A stretch of DNA of 41,380 nucleotides from Clostridia bacterium (GTDB lineage: Bacteria; Bacillota; Clostridia; Oscillospirales; Acutalibacteraceae), in contig JAKSQO010000026.1 of assembly GCA_024404095.1 (NCBI GenBank), forward strand, positions 1 to 41,380, in the 5' to 3' direction. Below are positions 7,516 to 14,981 of the stretch, piece by piece. Under the pieces are notes generated by a model. That model was given only the letters and a program-made list of their open reading frames with translations, was not told where the DNA came from and did no database searches. A program made the translations under genes and the position numbers. Positions within the stretch are counted from its first letter, which is position 1. Each line of letters opens with the position of its first letter.

Positions 7516-9039
7516 TCATTTATCAAAAACAGGGTAGGTTCGTCTGTAAAGTGAGTTGATTTTCTTGAAATAATCAGCGTCAAGACAGTCTATTGTTTCG
7601 GCGGTGGTGCGAAAACGCCAGTTCTTTTCAGGTACTCCGGGAATGTTCATTCGCGCATCGCTTCCGAAGCCGCACATATCCTGAAAGGCAATGATTGCGG
7701 TATTTGACGATGATTTCCATACGGATTCAATCACCTTTCGACAGCTCTCGGAATAGTATCCGCCGTCACCCCAGTTATCCTTTGTAAAGCCCACATAGTC
7801 GAGAGCAAATCTGCGTTCACGCTCGGTTGCTTCCCAAAGCCAGCCGAGAATTGTATTGTTGTCGTGAGTTCCGACATAGTTGACGGAATTCTGTACCGCG
7901 TTGTGGGGCAGGTGAGAGGAGTCACCGTCGGGGTCAAAGCCGAACTGAACAACCTTCATACCCGGGAAAGCGGTATCCTCAAGAAGCTGAACAACATCTT
8001 CACCGAATGTGCCGAGGTCTTCGGCAATAATCGGAGCGTCGGGAAACTCTTCAAAGACCTTGTTGAAAAATTTCATTTTCGGCCCGTCAGCCCATTCGCC
8101 GTTTTTGGCGGTTTCACTATCGGCAGAAACCTCCCAGTAGCTTGCAAAAGCTCGGAAATGGTCTATTCGAACAACATCGTATGTAGTCAGCGCATTCTTA
8201 AGACGGCTGAGCCACCACTTGAAGCCTTTTTTCTCCATACGTTCCCAGTTATAGAGCGGATTGCCCCAGAGTTGACCGTCCTCGGAAAAGTAATCGGGCG
8301 GAACTCCTGCAACTTTTTGAGGTTTAAGTGTTTTTTCGTCAATAAGGAAGTTTTCAAGATTTGCCCATACGTCAACGCTATCCATTGCAACGTAAATCGG
8401 CATATCACCGATAACGGCAATACCCTTTTGATTGGCATAGTCTTTAATTGTCTGCCATTGCGTGAAGAAAATATACTGGGTGAATCGCCAGAAGGCTGAA
8501 CGCTCTTCAAAATCGTAGCGGTGTTTATTCATAAATATATCGTAGTGTGCGTATTCATCTGCCCATTTCCACCACGGAGCGCCGTTGTTAGCTTCTTTTA
8601 AAGCCATATAAAGTGAAAAGTCAACAACCCACGGATTGCTGTTCTCAAATTCTCTGACGCTCTGTGCTGTTTCAGCGTCAATTCGTGAAAATGCCGATTT
8701 GAGAAGCTTCATTCTTTTTTCTTTTGCAAATTCATAATCGGCTGTGTACGGTGAACCTGTGTAAATGTTTTCACGCACCTCATCCTCAGTACAAAGACCC
8801 ATTTTCATAAGACCTTTCGGGTCAATGAAAAGAATGTTGCCCGCCAGAGCGGAGGATGAGCAATATGGCGAATTGGATGCGTCTACGGGATTAAACGGCA
8901 GAACCTGCCAGTACCCGAATTGCATATCGTGAAGCTTATCTATAAAGTGAATGCAGTTTGAATCAAACACACCGATGCCGTAATCAGACGGAATTGTAGA
9001 AACGTGCATCAGTACGCCTGCACCTCGTTTTTTAAGCAT
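7516..9039 (-). CDS. malQ: 4-alpha-glucanotransferase (amylomaltase), GH77
   Basis: A 507-residue cytoplasmic enzyme that transfers alpha-1,4-glucan segments between maltooligosaccharides. GH77 hallmarks are present: nucleophile D293 (VVRIDHFRAF), acid/base E340 (IIAEDLG), transition-state Asp D393 (THDNNT), and the 250s loop VPPDYFSEDGQLWGNP at about 246-261. The length is typical for bacterial MalQ. It is the first gene of the leftward operon. The promoter at 9079-9107 and a modest AGAAGG ribosome binding site support the ATG at 9039. Confidence 0.96.
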   Translation of the reverse strand: MLKKRGAGVLMHVSTIPSDYGIGVFDSNCIHFIDKLHDMQFGYWQVLPFNPVDASNSPYCSSSALAGNILFIDPKGLMKMGLCTEDEVRENIYTGSPYTADYEFAKEKRMKLLKSAFSRIDAETAQSVREFENSNPWVVDFSLYMALKEANNGAPWWKWADEYAHYDIFMNKHRYDFEERSAFWRFTQYIFFTQWQTIKDYANQKGIAVIGDMPIYVAMDSVDVWANLENFLIDEKTLKPQKVAGVPPDYFSEDGQLWGNPLYNWERMEKKGFKWWLSRLKNALTTYDVVRIDHFRAFASYWEVSADSETAKNGEWADGPKMKFFNKVFEEFPDAPIIAEDLGTFGEDVVQLLEDTAFPGMKVVQFGFDPDGDSSHLPHNAVQNSVNYVGTHDNNTILGWLWEATERERRFALDYVGFTKDNWGDGGYYSESCRKVIESVWKSSSNTAIIAFQDMCGFGSDARMNIPGVPEKNWRFRTTAETIDCLDADYFKKINSLYRRTYPVFDK

Positions 9040-9078
9040 AATATAACCTTCTTTATATTTCTTACACTTTCACCAAAA

Positions 9079-9107
9079 ATTATAACATAAAAATATGCAT
9101 CGTTCAA
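9079..9107 (-). promoter_or_regulatory. Promoter of malQ operon
   Basis: Minus strand TTGAAC (9102-9107), 17 bases, TATAAT (9079-9084). Its -35 box lies two bases from the -35 box of the rightward promoter at 9110-9137, so polymerases at the two sites would compete for the same face of DNA. Confidence 0.72.
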
Positions 9108-9109
9108 TA

Positions 9110-9137
9110 TAGACAAATAGAAAAGATGTGATATAAT
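9110..9137 (+). promoter_or_regulatory. Promoter of small secreted protein gene
   Basis: TAGACA (9110-9115), 16 bases, TATAAT (9132-9137), followed by AAAGGAG at 9155-9161 and the ATG at 9169. Confidence 0.65.
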
Positions 9138-9168
9138 GTTACTAAAAACAGGATAAAGGAGCAATAAC

Positions 9169-9672
9169 ATGAAAAAGATATTATCAATAATTCTTGCGGC
9201 AGTTATGTTGCTTACGGTTCTTCCGATTGCGACATTTGCGGAGGATGAGAATCAGTCTGTAATCAACGAAATCGAAATTGATTTCATTTACCCCACAGCA
9301 GGCGAGCCTGCATATTCAGACTATTTCCTTGTAACAACCGGATGCACAGTTACTGAGGCGCATTGGTTTGAAGCAAGCAGCGATAAGTTTATTGATGCTG
9401 ATTCTACTTTCTCAGCAGGCAAGTATTATATGGAAGTTACTTTTGATACAGAAGATGAATTTGAATTCGGTGAAGAAGTAAATGTTATCATCAACGGCAA
9501 TGACGCTGTTAATGTTGCGGCTAATGAGGACGGAACAATTACAGCTGTTGCAGAGTTTGAGATTGCCGAAAAGGAAGAACAGCCGAGTATCTTTGCAAAG
9601 CTCTTAACCAATATTAAGACGATTTTCCTTGTAATTGTTCGTTTCTTCGGTGAACTTGTTGGACTTAAATAA
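9169..9672 (+). CDS. Small secreted protein with Ig-like domain and hydrophobic C-terminal tail
   Basis: A 167-residue protein of unknown function. Residues 1-25 are a clear signal peptide (MKKILSIILAAVMLLTVLP, then ATFAED). Residues 35-133 look like a single beta-sandwich repeat of the kind found in Clostridia surface proteins, with P..GEPAYSDYF, ..W...S..F......F.AGKYY and a final VNVIINGNDA...DGTITAVAEF. The last 27 residues (IFAKLL...LVGLK) are hydrophobic and basic and could associate with the membrane. The tail resembles that of the dockerin protein. The acidic middle (DTEDEFEFGEE) might bind cations. Strong ribosome binding site, own promoter and own terminator, so it is monocistronic. 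Confidence 0.8.
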   Translation: MKKILSIILAAVMLLTVLPIATFAEDENQSVINEIEIDFIYPTAGEPAYSDYFLVTTGCTVTEAHWFEASSDKFIDADSTFSAGKYYMEVTFDTEDEFEFGEEVNVIINGNDAVNVAANEDGTITAVAEFEIAEKEEQPSIFAKLLTNIKTIFLVIVRFFGELVGLK

Positions 9673-9694
9673 TTAAACTGATAGTAAAAAATAT

Positions 9695-9720
9695 CCGCTG
9701 AAGTTTTCAAGCTTCAGCGG
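9695..9720. terminator. Bidirectional intrinsic terminator
   Basis: Nine-base perfect stem CCGCTGAAG (9695-9703) / CTTCAGCGG (9712-9720). Rightward it is followed by AATTTTT. Leftward it is followed by ATATTTTTTACT. It ends both the small secreted protein gene and serA. Confidence 0.85.
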
Positions 9721-9736
9721 AATTTTTATGTCTGAG

Positions 9737-10861
9737 TCAGATAACTCTTACTTTGATAACACCGTCAATTGCGTAGAGTGAATCGGCATCAAGAGCCTTG
9801 TCGACTACGGTGTAGCCCATTGCACCTCTTACCGCCTGCTTGACATCATCGCCTGCAACAGACTTTACTGCCTCAGCGGCATCAGCTTTATGAATAATGC
9901 AGGTTCTTTGTCCGTCAACCTTATCAAGCGGCATTCTCGGCATATTAACGCTGTTGATGATTTCACCTTTTTCAATATAAGCAATAAGCTCGTCAGCCGC
10001 CATCATAGCACAGTTGTCCTCGCTCTCGGGAGTTGATGCACCAAGGTGGGGGATAGCGATAATTCCGTCAACACCGATAACATCATCTGAGGGGAAGTCT
10101 GTAACATAAGCTGCAGCCTTACCACTCTCAAGAGCTGCCTTGATATCGTCATTGTTTACAAGACCGCCTCGTGCAAAGTTGAGAATTCTTACTCCGTCCT
10201 TGCAAAGCGCAAGTGTGTCCTTGTTGACTGTATTCTTTGTTGCGTCATTGAGGGGAACATGAATTGTGATGTAATCGCTCTTTTGGAAAATATCGTTGAT
10301 ATCCTCAACAATTTCCGTGTCAGCGGAAAGCGCAGACTTAACACCCTCAGAAATAAACGGGTCATAGCCGACAATTTTCATGCCAAGCGCTTCAGCTGCC
10401 TGCGCAACCTTGAAGCCGATTGCACCCATACCGATAACACCGAGAGTTTTGCCCATTATTTCGGGTCCTGCAAACTGAGACTTGCCTTTTTCAACAAGCT
10501 TGCCGACTGCTTCACCCTCGCCCTTAAGACCCTTGCACCAGTCATAAGCGGCTGTTACACGGCGGGATGCAAGAAAAAGACCGCAGATAACAAGCTCCTT
10601 AACTGCGTTTGCGTTTGCGCCGGGAGTGTTGAAAACAACAATACCTTTTTCCGCACAAACATCGGAAGGTATATTGTTCGTACCCGCACCTGCACGGGCA
10701 ATAGCGAGTGTCTCGGGAGAAAGCTCCATTTCGTGCATTGAAGCAGAGCGAACCATTATTGCTGTCGGATTTTCAAAATTATCAGCACACGCATACTTTG
10801 TTTTGTCAAACTTGTCAGTACCGCAAGCGGCAATTTTATTAAGTGTAAGAATGTTATACAT
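9737..10861 (-). CDS. serA: D-3-phosphoglycerate dehydrogenase
   Basis: A 374-residue D-2-hydroxyacid dehydrogenase, first enzyme of serine synthesis (3-phosphoglycerate to phosphohydroxypyruvate, NAD-linked). It has the nucleotide-binding glycine motif GVIGMGAIG at 141-149, catalytic R231 (NFARGG) and catalytic H272 (PHLGAST). The segment that usually carries the catalytic acid as a Glu-Pro reads TDFPSDD here (254-260), so an Asp may stand in. The C-terminal 60 or so residues (about 318-374) look like a compact ACT-type domain, making this the short form of SerA. It follows serC with 53 bases between, in an operon. serB is not in the window. Confidence 0.93.
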   Translation of the reverse strand: MYNILTLNKIAACGTDKFDKTKYACADNFENPTAIMVRSASMHEMELSPETLAIARAGAGTNNIPSDVCAEKGIVVFNTPGANANAVKELVICGLFLASRRVTAAYDWCKGLKGEGEAVGKLVEKGKSQFAGPEIMGKTLGVIGMGAIGFKVAQAAEALGMKIVGYDPFISEGVKSALSADTEIVEDINDIFQKSDYITIHVPLNDATKNTVNKDTLALCKDGVRILNFARGGLVNNDDIKAALESGKAAAYVTDFPSDDVIGVDGIIAIPHLGASTPESEDNCAMMAADELIAYIEKGEIINSVNMPRMPLDKVDGQRTCIIHKADAAEAVKSVAGDDVKQAVRGAMGYTVVDKALDADSLYAIDGVIKVRVI

Positions 10862-10882
10862 AGTGATATCTCCTATTTAAAC

Positions 10883-10903
10883 GGGCAGGAAAATTTCCTG
10901 CCC
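10883..10903 (-). other. Intercistronic hairpin between serC and serA
   Basis: GGGCAGG (10883-10889) and CCTGCCC (10897-10903), with extra AAA/TTT pairing possible in the loop. On the transcribed minus strand the stem is followed by GTTTAAATA rather than a U-run, so it looks like an mRNA processing, stability or weak attenuation element between serC and serA. A T-rich tract follows only on the other strand, where no gene reads into it. Confidence 0.5.
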
Positions 10904-10914
10904 TTGTTTTTGTT

Positions 10915-11997
10915 TTATGAATTTGCTTCTTCAAACTTTTTCATGAACTCTACAAGCTTTTCAACACCCTCAATAGGCATAGCGTTGTAGATTGAAGCTC
11001 TCATACCGCCAACGGTCTTGTGACCCTTAAGGTTGATGAAGCCTGCCTCAGTTGCTTCCTTGATGAATTTAGCTTCCATATCCTTGTCACCGATAACGAA
11101 AGGTACGTTCATAAGTGAGCGATCCTTGGGAACAACTGTTCCGCGAAACAGCTTGCTTTCGTCAAGGTAATCGTAAAGAATCTTTGCCTTCTTTTCGTTT
11201 CTCTCCTTCATTGCTTCAAGACCGCCGATGCTCTTAATCCACTCAAGAACGAGCTTGCACATATAGATAGTCCAGCAGGGAGGAGTGTTATACATTGAAC
11301 CGTGGTCAGCGTGAATTTTGTAGTCAAGCATTGTGGGTGTGAACTCACGAGCCTTACCGAGCATATCCTCACGTGCGATAACAATAACAAGACCTGCGGG
11401 AGCAACATTCTTCTGAGCACCGCCATATACAACAGCAAACTTTGAAATATCAAGAGGCTCTGAGAAGAAGCAGGATGAAACGTCACAGATAAGCGGAATG
11501 TCGCCTGTATCGGGAATCTCCTGGAACTTTGTGCCGTAGATTGTGTTGTTCATGCAGTAGTAAACGTAGTCTGCGTCCTTGCGGAAGCTGTCACGTGTTG
11601 TTTCGGGGATATATGTGTAGGTTGTATCCTCAGAGGAAGCTGCGGCAACAACGTCGCCATACTTTTTTGCTTCCTTGAAAGCCTGATTTGCCCAACGACC
11701 TGTAAGAATGTAGTCTGCCTTACCGCTTCCGTTCATAAAATTGAGGGGAATAGCAGCAAACTGTGTTGATGCACCGCCCTGAACGAACATAACCTTATAG
11801 TTGTCGGGAACCTTGTAGATTTCACGAACAAGTGCTTCTGCGCTGTCGATTATGTCCTGAAAAGCCTTTGAACGGTGTGACATCTCCATAACAGATGTAC
11901 CTGTTCCGCCGTAATCAAGCATCTCTGCCGCAGCCTTGTTAAGGACCGATTCGGGAAGCATTGAAGGACCTGCTGAGAAATTGTAAACTCTTGCCAT
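10915..11997 (-). CDS. serC: Phosphoserine aminotransferase
   Basis: A 360-residue class V aminotransferase of standard SerC length. It converts phosphohydroxypyruvate and glutamate to phosphoserine and 2-oxoglutarate with PLP. The PLP lysine is K196 (YGGAQKNVAPAG). The cofactor phosphate region FVQGGASTQF (71-80) and the N-terminal NFSAGPSMLPE signature (6-16) are present. It is the first gene of serC-serA, with a GGAGGT ribosome binding site and a promoter at 12037-12066. Confidence 0.97.
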   Translation of the reverse strand: MARVYNFSAGPSMLPESVLNKAAAEMLDYGGTGTSVMEMSHRSKAFQDIIDSAEALVREIYKVPDNYKVMFVQGGASTQFAAIPLNFMNGSGKADYILTGRWANQAFKEAKKYGDVVAAASSEDTTYTYIPETTRDSFRKDADYVYYCMNNTIYGTKFQEIPDTGDIPLICDVSSCFFSEPLDISKFAVVYGGAQKNVAPAGLVIVIAREDMLGKAREFTPTMLDYKIHADHGSMYNTPPCWTIYMCKLVLEWIKSIGGLEAMKERNEKKAKILYDYLDESKLFRGTVVPKDRSLMNVPFVIGDKDMEAKFIKEATEAGFINLKGHKTVGGMRASIYNAMPIEGVEKLVEFMKKFEEANS

Positions 11998-12036
11998 TTA
12001 TATTACCTCCAAAAGTAAAAATCAAATTATAAACTC

Positions 12037-12066
12037 ATTATACATTATTTGCTATTTTTTTGTCAA
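12037..12066 (-). promoter_or_regulatory. Promoter of serC-serA
   Basis: Minus strand TTGACA (12061-12066), 18 bases, TATAAT (12037-12042). The start would fall about 32 bases before the serC ATG, leaving no room for a riboswitch or T-box. Confidence 0.78.
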
Positions 12067-12157
12067 TAAAAAATCAGGTACTTTATATAAAAGCTGACAT
12101 TATATATTATACTCCGTCCATGTAAAAACTGATAAACATTTTGAAATAATTTAAAGA

Positions 12158-12189
12158 AATGAGGCTGCCGTAAAAGCGATAACCTCATT
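12158..12189 (-). terminator. Probable terminator of MBOAT-DHHW operon
   Basis: On the minus strand AATGAGG (12183-12189) pairs with CCTCATT (12158-12164). The interior is partly paired, and a moderately T-rich tract (TCTTTAAATTATTT) follows. The stem includes the stop codon of the DHHW gene. It is weaker than the other terminators here. Confidence 0.45.
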
Positions 12190-13510
12190 CGAAATTAAAC
12201 ATATTACTGTGTGTGTTTGCGGAAGAAATCATTGTCGGATTGTATGCTGCAATAACTGTGTCGGGCTTGAAAGTATCAACATAATTTATTACGCTTCCCG
12301 AAAAATATCTTCTGTCAATTACGTCGATATACTCAATATCCTGAGCAAGGAAAGGTACAACGCATTTGCAGAATGAGTCACTGAGAATCAGCAGACGTTT
12401 CCCGTTATGAACGTTGTTGTTCTTAATGGAAGTAATCGCATGATTTCCGTAAAGGTAAGTTGAATAAGCCGATATGTTGTAGTAATCCTTTTTCTCGAAA
12501 ATTCTTTTATCCGTCAGCACCTCGTTAAAACTTCCTGTGCCGTCATGCTCGGACTGATAACTGACGGTAAAATCAGTTGTCTTTTTCGGCGTTATAAGGC
12601 TGAAATCCTCGGGGTCGGTGAAGCGAAGCGTTGTGATTTTTCCCTGAGAACCGAGGGAAAAATCTTCGTAGACCTTGACGTTGTAGTTGTCAATATTGCC
12701 GATGCTTTCGTCAATGTTATATCCGAAATTTCTGTTCAGCATTCCTGCGATTTCACCCGAAACCCATACACCTGTTTCGGCTTTCCAATGGTGATCCGTT
12801 CTGTAAAATGAACCGTACCAGTCGTCTGTATGCTCATTAAGAACAGCTCTGAAATCCACATGATTCACATCGGTTTTATCAAGCTTTTGCAACAGACTGT
12901 CAGCGTTAATGTTTGCGTAATCGGTTACACCTGCAGGCATTTTGTTGCTGTACGGACTTTCCTTGGCGGGAAACTGAATATACATAAAGTTAATGTTTTT
13001 TTCTTTCAGAATTCCGTTGAACCAGTCAAGACTTTCAGCGGCATAGGATGTATCTGTTTCTGAAGATTCAAATGTTAGGTAACCGTTTGTAAGAGCAACA
13101 ACAGAGTCGGTTCCGGAGATGATTTTCATGCCGACATTTCTGTTAAAAAGCGCATTTGCCTCAACGAATTTCATTCTGCCGAAAAGAAGATTTGAAGTGT
13201 AATAATCAGCCTTGCTTTCGATAGCCTTTACTGTTTCGGAAAATGCTGAATTTTTCTCATCTTTTTCGGAAGGCTCTTCGGTTTTCTGATAGTTAAAAGA
13301 GTAATTTGTATCAAAAGGATAAAGCTCTTCCCACGGTGTACCCTCGGAGGATTCTGAGGATTCAATCCCTTTCTCCGATGCGTTGTTTTCCTCGAAATTT
13401 ATATGCAAAAATTTTGCACCGACAAATCGGAATAAAACCGTAAACATAAAGAATATGATAATGAAAACAAAAGTATATCCGAAAAGATGTTCGATTTTCA
13501 GTTTTTTCAT
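12185..13510 (-). CDS. DHHW-motif, AlgX/AlgJ-like O-acetylation protein
   Basis: A 441-residue membrane-anchored extracytoplasmic protein. One hydrophobic helix (about 10-32) is followed by a Ser/Glu-rich linker (about 41-90) and a globular domain. TDHHW at 238-242 is the signature of the DHHW family, related to the SGNH-like AlgX/AlgJ proteins that move acetyl groups onto polysaccharides. LSDSF at 376-380 is the likely nucleophile serine block. The gene begins 12 bases after the MBOAT stop in the same operon, the usual pairing for surface-glycan O-acetylation. The acceptor polymer is not identified. Confidence 0.85.
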   Translation of the reverse strand: MKKLKIEHLFGYTFVFIIIFFMFTVLFRFVGAKFLHINFEENNASEKGIESSESSEGTPWEELYPFDTNYSFNYQKTEEPSEKDEKNSAFSETVKAIESKADYYTSNLLFGRMKFVEANALFNRNVGMKIISGTDSVVALTNGYLTFESSETDTSYAAESLDWFNGILKEKNINFMYIQFPAKESPYSNKMPAGVTDYANINADSLLQKLDKTDVNHVDFRAVLNEHTDDWYGSFYRTDHHWKAETGVWVSGEIAGMLNRNFGYNIDESIGNIDNYNVKVYEDFSLGSQGKITTLRFTDPEDFSLITPKKTTDFTVSYQSEHDGTGSFNEVLTDKRIFEKKDYYNISAYSTYLYGNHAITSIKNNNVHNGKRLLILSDSFCKCVVPFLAQDIEYIDVIDRRYFSGSVINYVDTFKPDTVIAAYNPTMISSANTHSNMFNFE

Positions 13511-13522
13511 TTAATCACATCC

Positions 13523-14917
13523 TCAGAAATTGAAATAAATAAACGGGTTGTATGAGCCTTTGATAATAAATGTAAGTGAGAGCAGGAAGCTCAGCAAAAG
13601 CAGAACACCCGCAATAATTCTTATAACAGGTTTGGTGGTGTCGATTTTTTTCTTGATAAACGGCACAATCGGGAAACAGCATAAAATACCTGCCGCAAAG
13701 TAGAATTTATAGTTGGAAAGGTAGAAAAGTACGGTGCTGTCGGTAAGATTGACTGTACCGATACCGAACATGGTTTTGAGATAATCGAAAGCCGCACCAA
13801 TGCTGTCAGCTCTGAAAAGAACCCATCCGATTATTACAAAAAACATTGTGTAAATGTGACCGAATGCTTTCAGCTTAGGAGTAAATCCTGTCAGCTTTTC
13901 GATGGTGAGAATTACAAAGTAAAGAAGTCCCCACATTATAAAAGTCCAGTTGGCTCCATGCCAGATTCCCGTAAGTGACCATACGACAAAGAGATTGAAA
14001 ACAAGACGTGATTTTTTTACTCTGCTGCCGCCGAGAGGGAAATAAACATAGTCTCTGAACCATGTGCCGAGAGAAATGTGCCATCTTCTCCAGAATTCTG
14101 AAACGGATTTTGAAATGTACGGATAATCGAAGTTTTCAAGGAAAGTGAAGCCGAACATTTTACCGAGACCGATTGCCATTTCGCTGTAACCCGAGAAGTC
14201 AAAAAGAATCTGAAGCGTATATGCAATTGCGCCAATCCACGCTGACGCAACGGAGTTTTCGGCATTACCGAAAATTTCATCGGCAACAAGCGCAACGTTG
14301 TTTGCAATCAGAACCTTTTTGCAGAAACCTATCATAAAACGATAGACGCCGTTTGCAAAATCATCCGCCGTTACGTGACGCTCGTTAATCTGTTCCGCAA
14401 TGGTTTTGTATCTGACTATCGGTCCTGCGATAAGCTGAGGAAAGAACGAAATATACAGAGCAACGTTAAGGGGGTTTTTCTGAACATTTCCGTTTTTGCG
14501 ATAGACATCAATTACATATGACATTGCCTGAAATGTAAAAAATGAAATTCCTATCGGCAGTTCAATTCCGAGCGTGTTGAGGTGAGTGCCGAGAAGAAGA
14601 TTGAGATTCTGCAATGTGAATGTGAGATATTTAAAGACAAAAAGCATTCCCATATTGAAAAATACGGATGCGGCGATAACCGCTTTTGCTTTGCCTCCGC
14701 TCTGATACTTATCGACAAGCAGACCGAAAAACCAGTTGAGAATAATTGAAGCAAGCATTAAAAGCACAAAGACGGGTTCTCCCCATGCGTAAAAGAAAAT
14801 GCTTGAAAGAATCAGTATTATATTTTTGAATTTCAGCGATTTAAAAATCGGATTGTAGTAAAGAATCAATACAATCGGCAGAAATAAAAATAAAAAAGTT
14901 GTTGATGAAAAAACCAT
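13523..14917 (-). CDS. MBOAT family O-acyltransferase (AlgI/PatB-like)
   Basis: A 464-residue polytopic membrane protein with about 10-12 hydrophobic segments. The MBOAT hallmarks are FWRRWHISLGTWFRDYVYFPLGG (first His H280) and the catalytic H320 in TGIWHGANWTF. FFPQLIAGPIVRY (158-170) is typical of the AlgI/DltB branch. The family moves an acyl group, usually acetyl, across the membrane for transfer to a glycan. No acyl-carrier protein or dltA-like gene is adjacent, so an AlgI-type acetyl route is favoured over DltB. The downstream DHHW protein is the expected partner. Confidence 0.93.
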   Translation of the reverse strand: MVFSSTTFLFLFLPIVLILYYNPIFKSLKFKNIILILSSIFFYAWGEPVFVLLMLASIILNWFFGLLVDKYQSGGKAKAVIAASVFFNMGMLFVFKYLTFTLQNLNLLLGTHLNTLGIELPIGISFFTFQAMSYVIDVYRKNGNVQKNPLNVALYISFFPQLIAGPIVRYKTIAEQINERHVTADDFANGVYRFMIGFCKKVLIANNVALVADEIFGNAENSVASAWIGAIAYTLQILFDFSGYSEMAIGLGKMFGFTFLENFDYPYISKSVSEFWRRWHISLGTWFRDYVYFPLGGSRVKKSRLVFNLFVVWSLTGIWHGANWTFIMWGLLYFVILTIEKLTGFTPKLKAFGHIYTMFFVIIGWVLFRADSIGAAFDYLKTMFGIGTVNLTDSTVLFYLSNYKFYFAAGILCCFPIVPFIKKKIDTTKPVIRIIAGVLLLLSFLLSLTFIIKGSYNPFIYFNF

Positions 14918-14945
14918 TATTTTTCTCCATAAATCAGTTTGATTT

Positions 14946-14974
14946 ATTTTAACACAGAGCGTTTATTTTTTCAA
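14946..14974 (-). promoter_or_regulatory. Promoter of MBOAT-DHHW operon
   Basis: Minus strand TTGAAA (14969-14974), 17 bases, TAAAAT (14946-14951), ending about 29 bases before the MBOAT ATG. The upstream ASKHA gene ends only eight bases before the -35 box and lacks a strong terminator, so some read-through is likely. Confidence 0.6.
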
Positions 14975-14981
14975 TGAAAAA

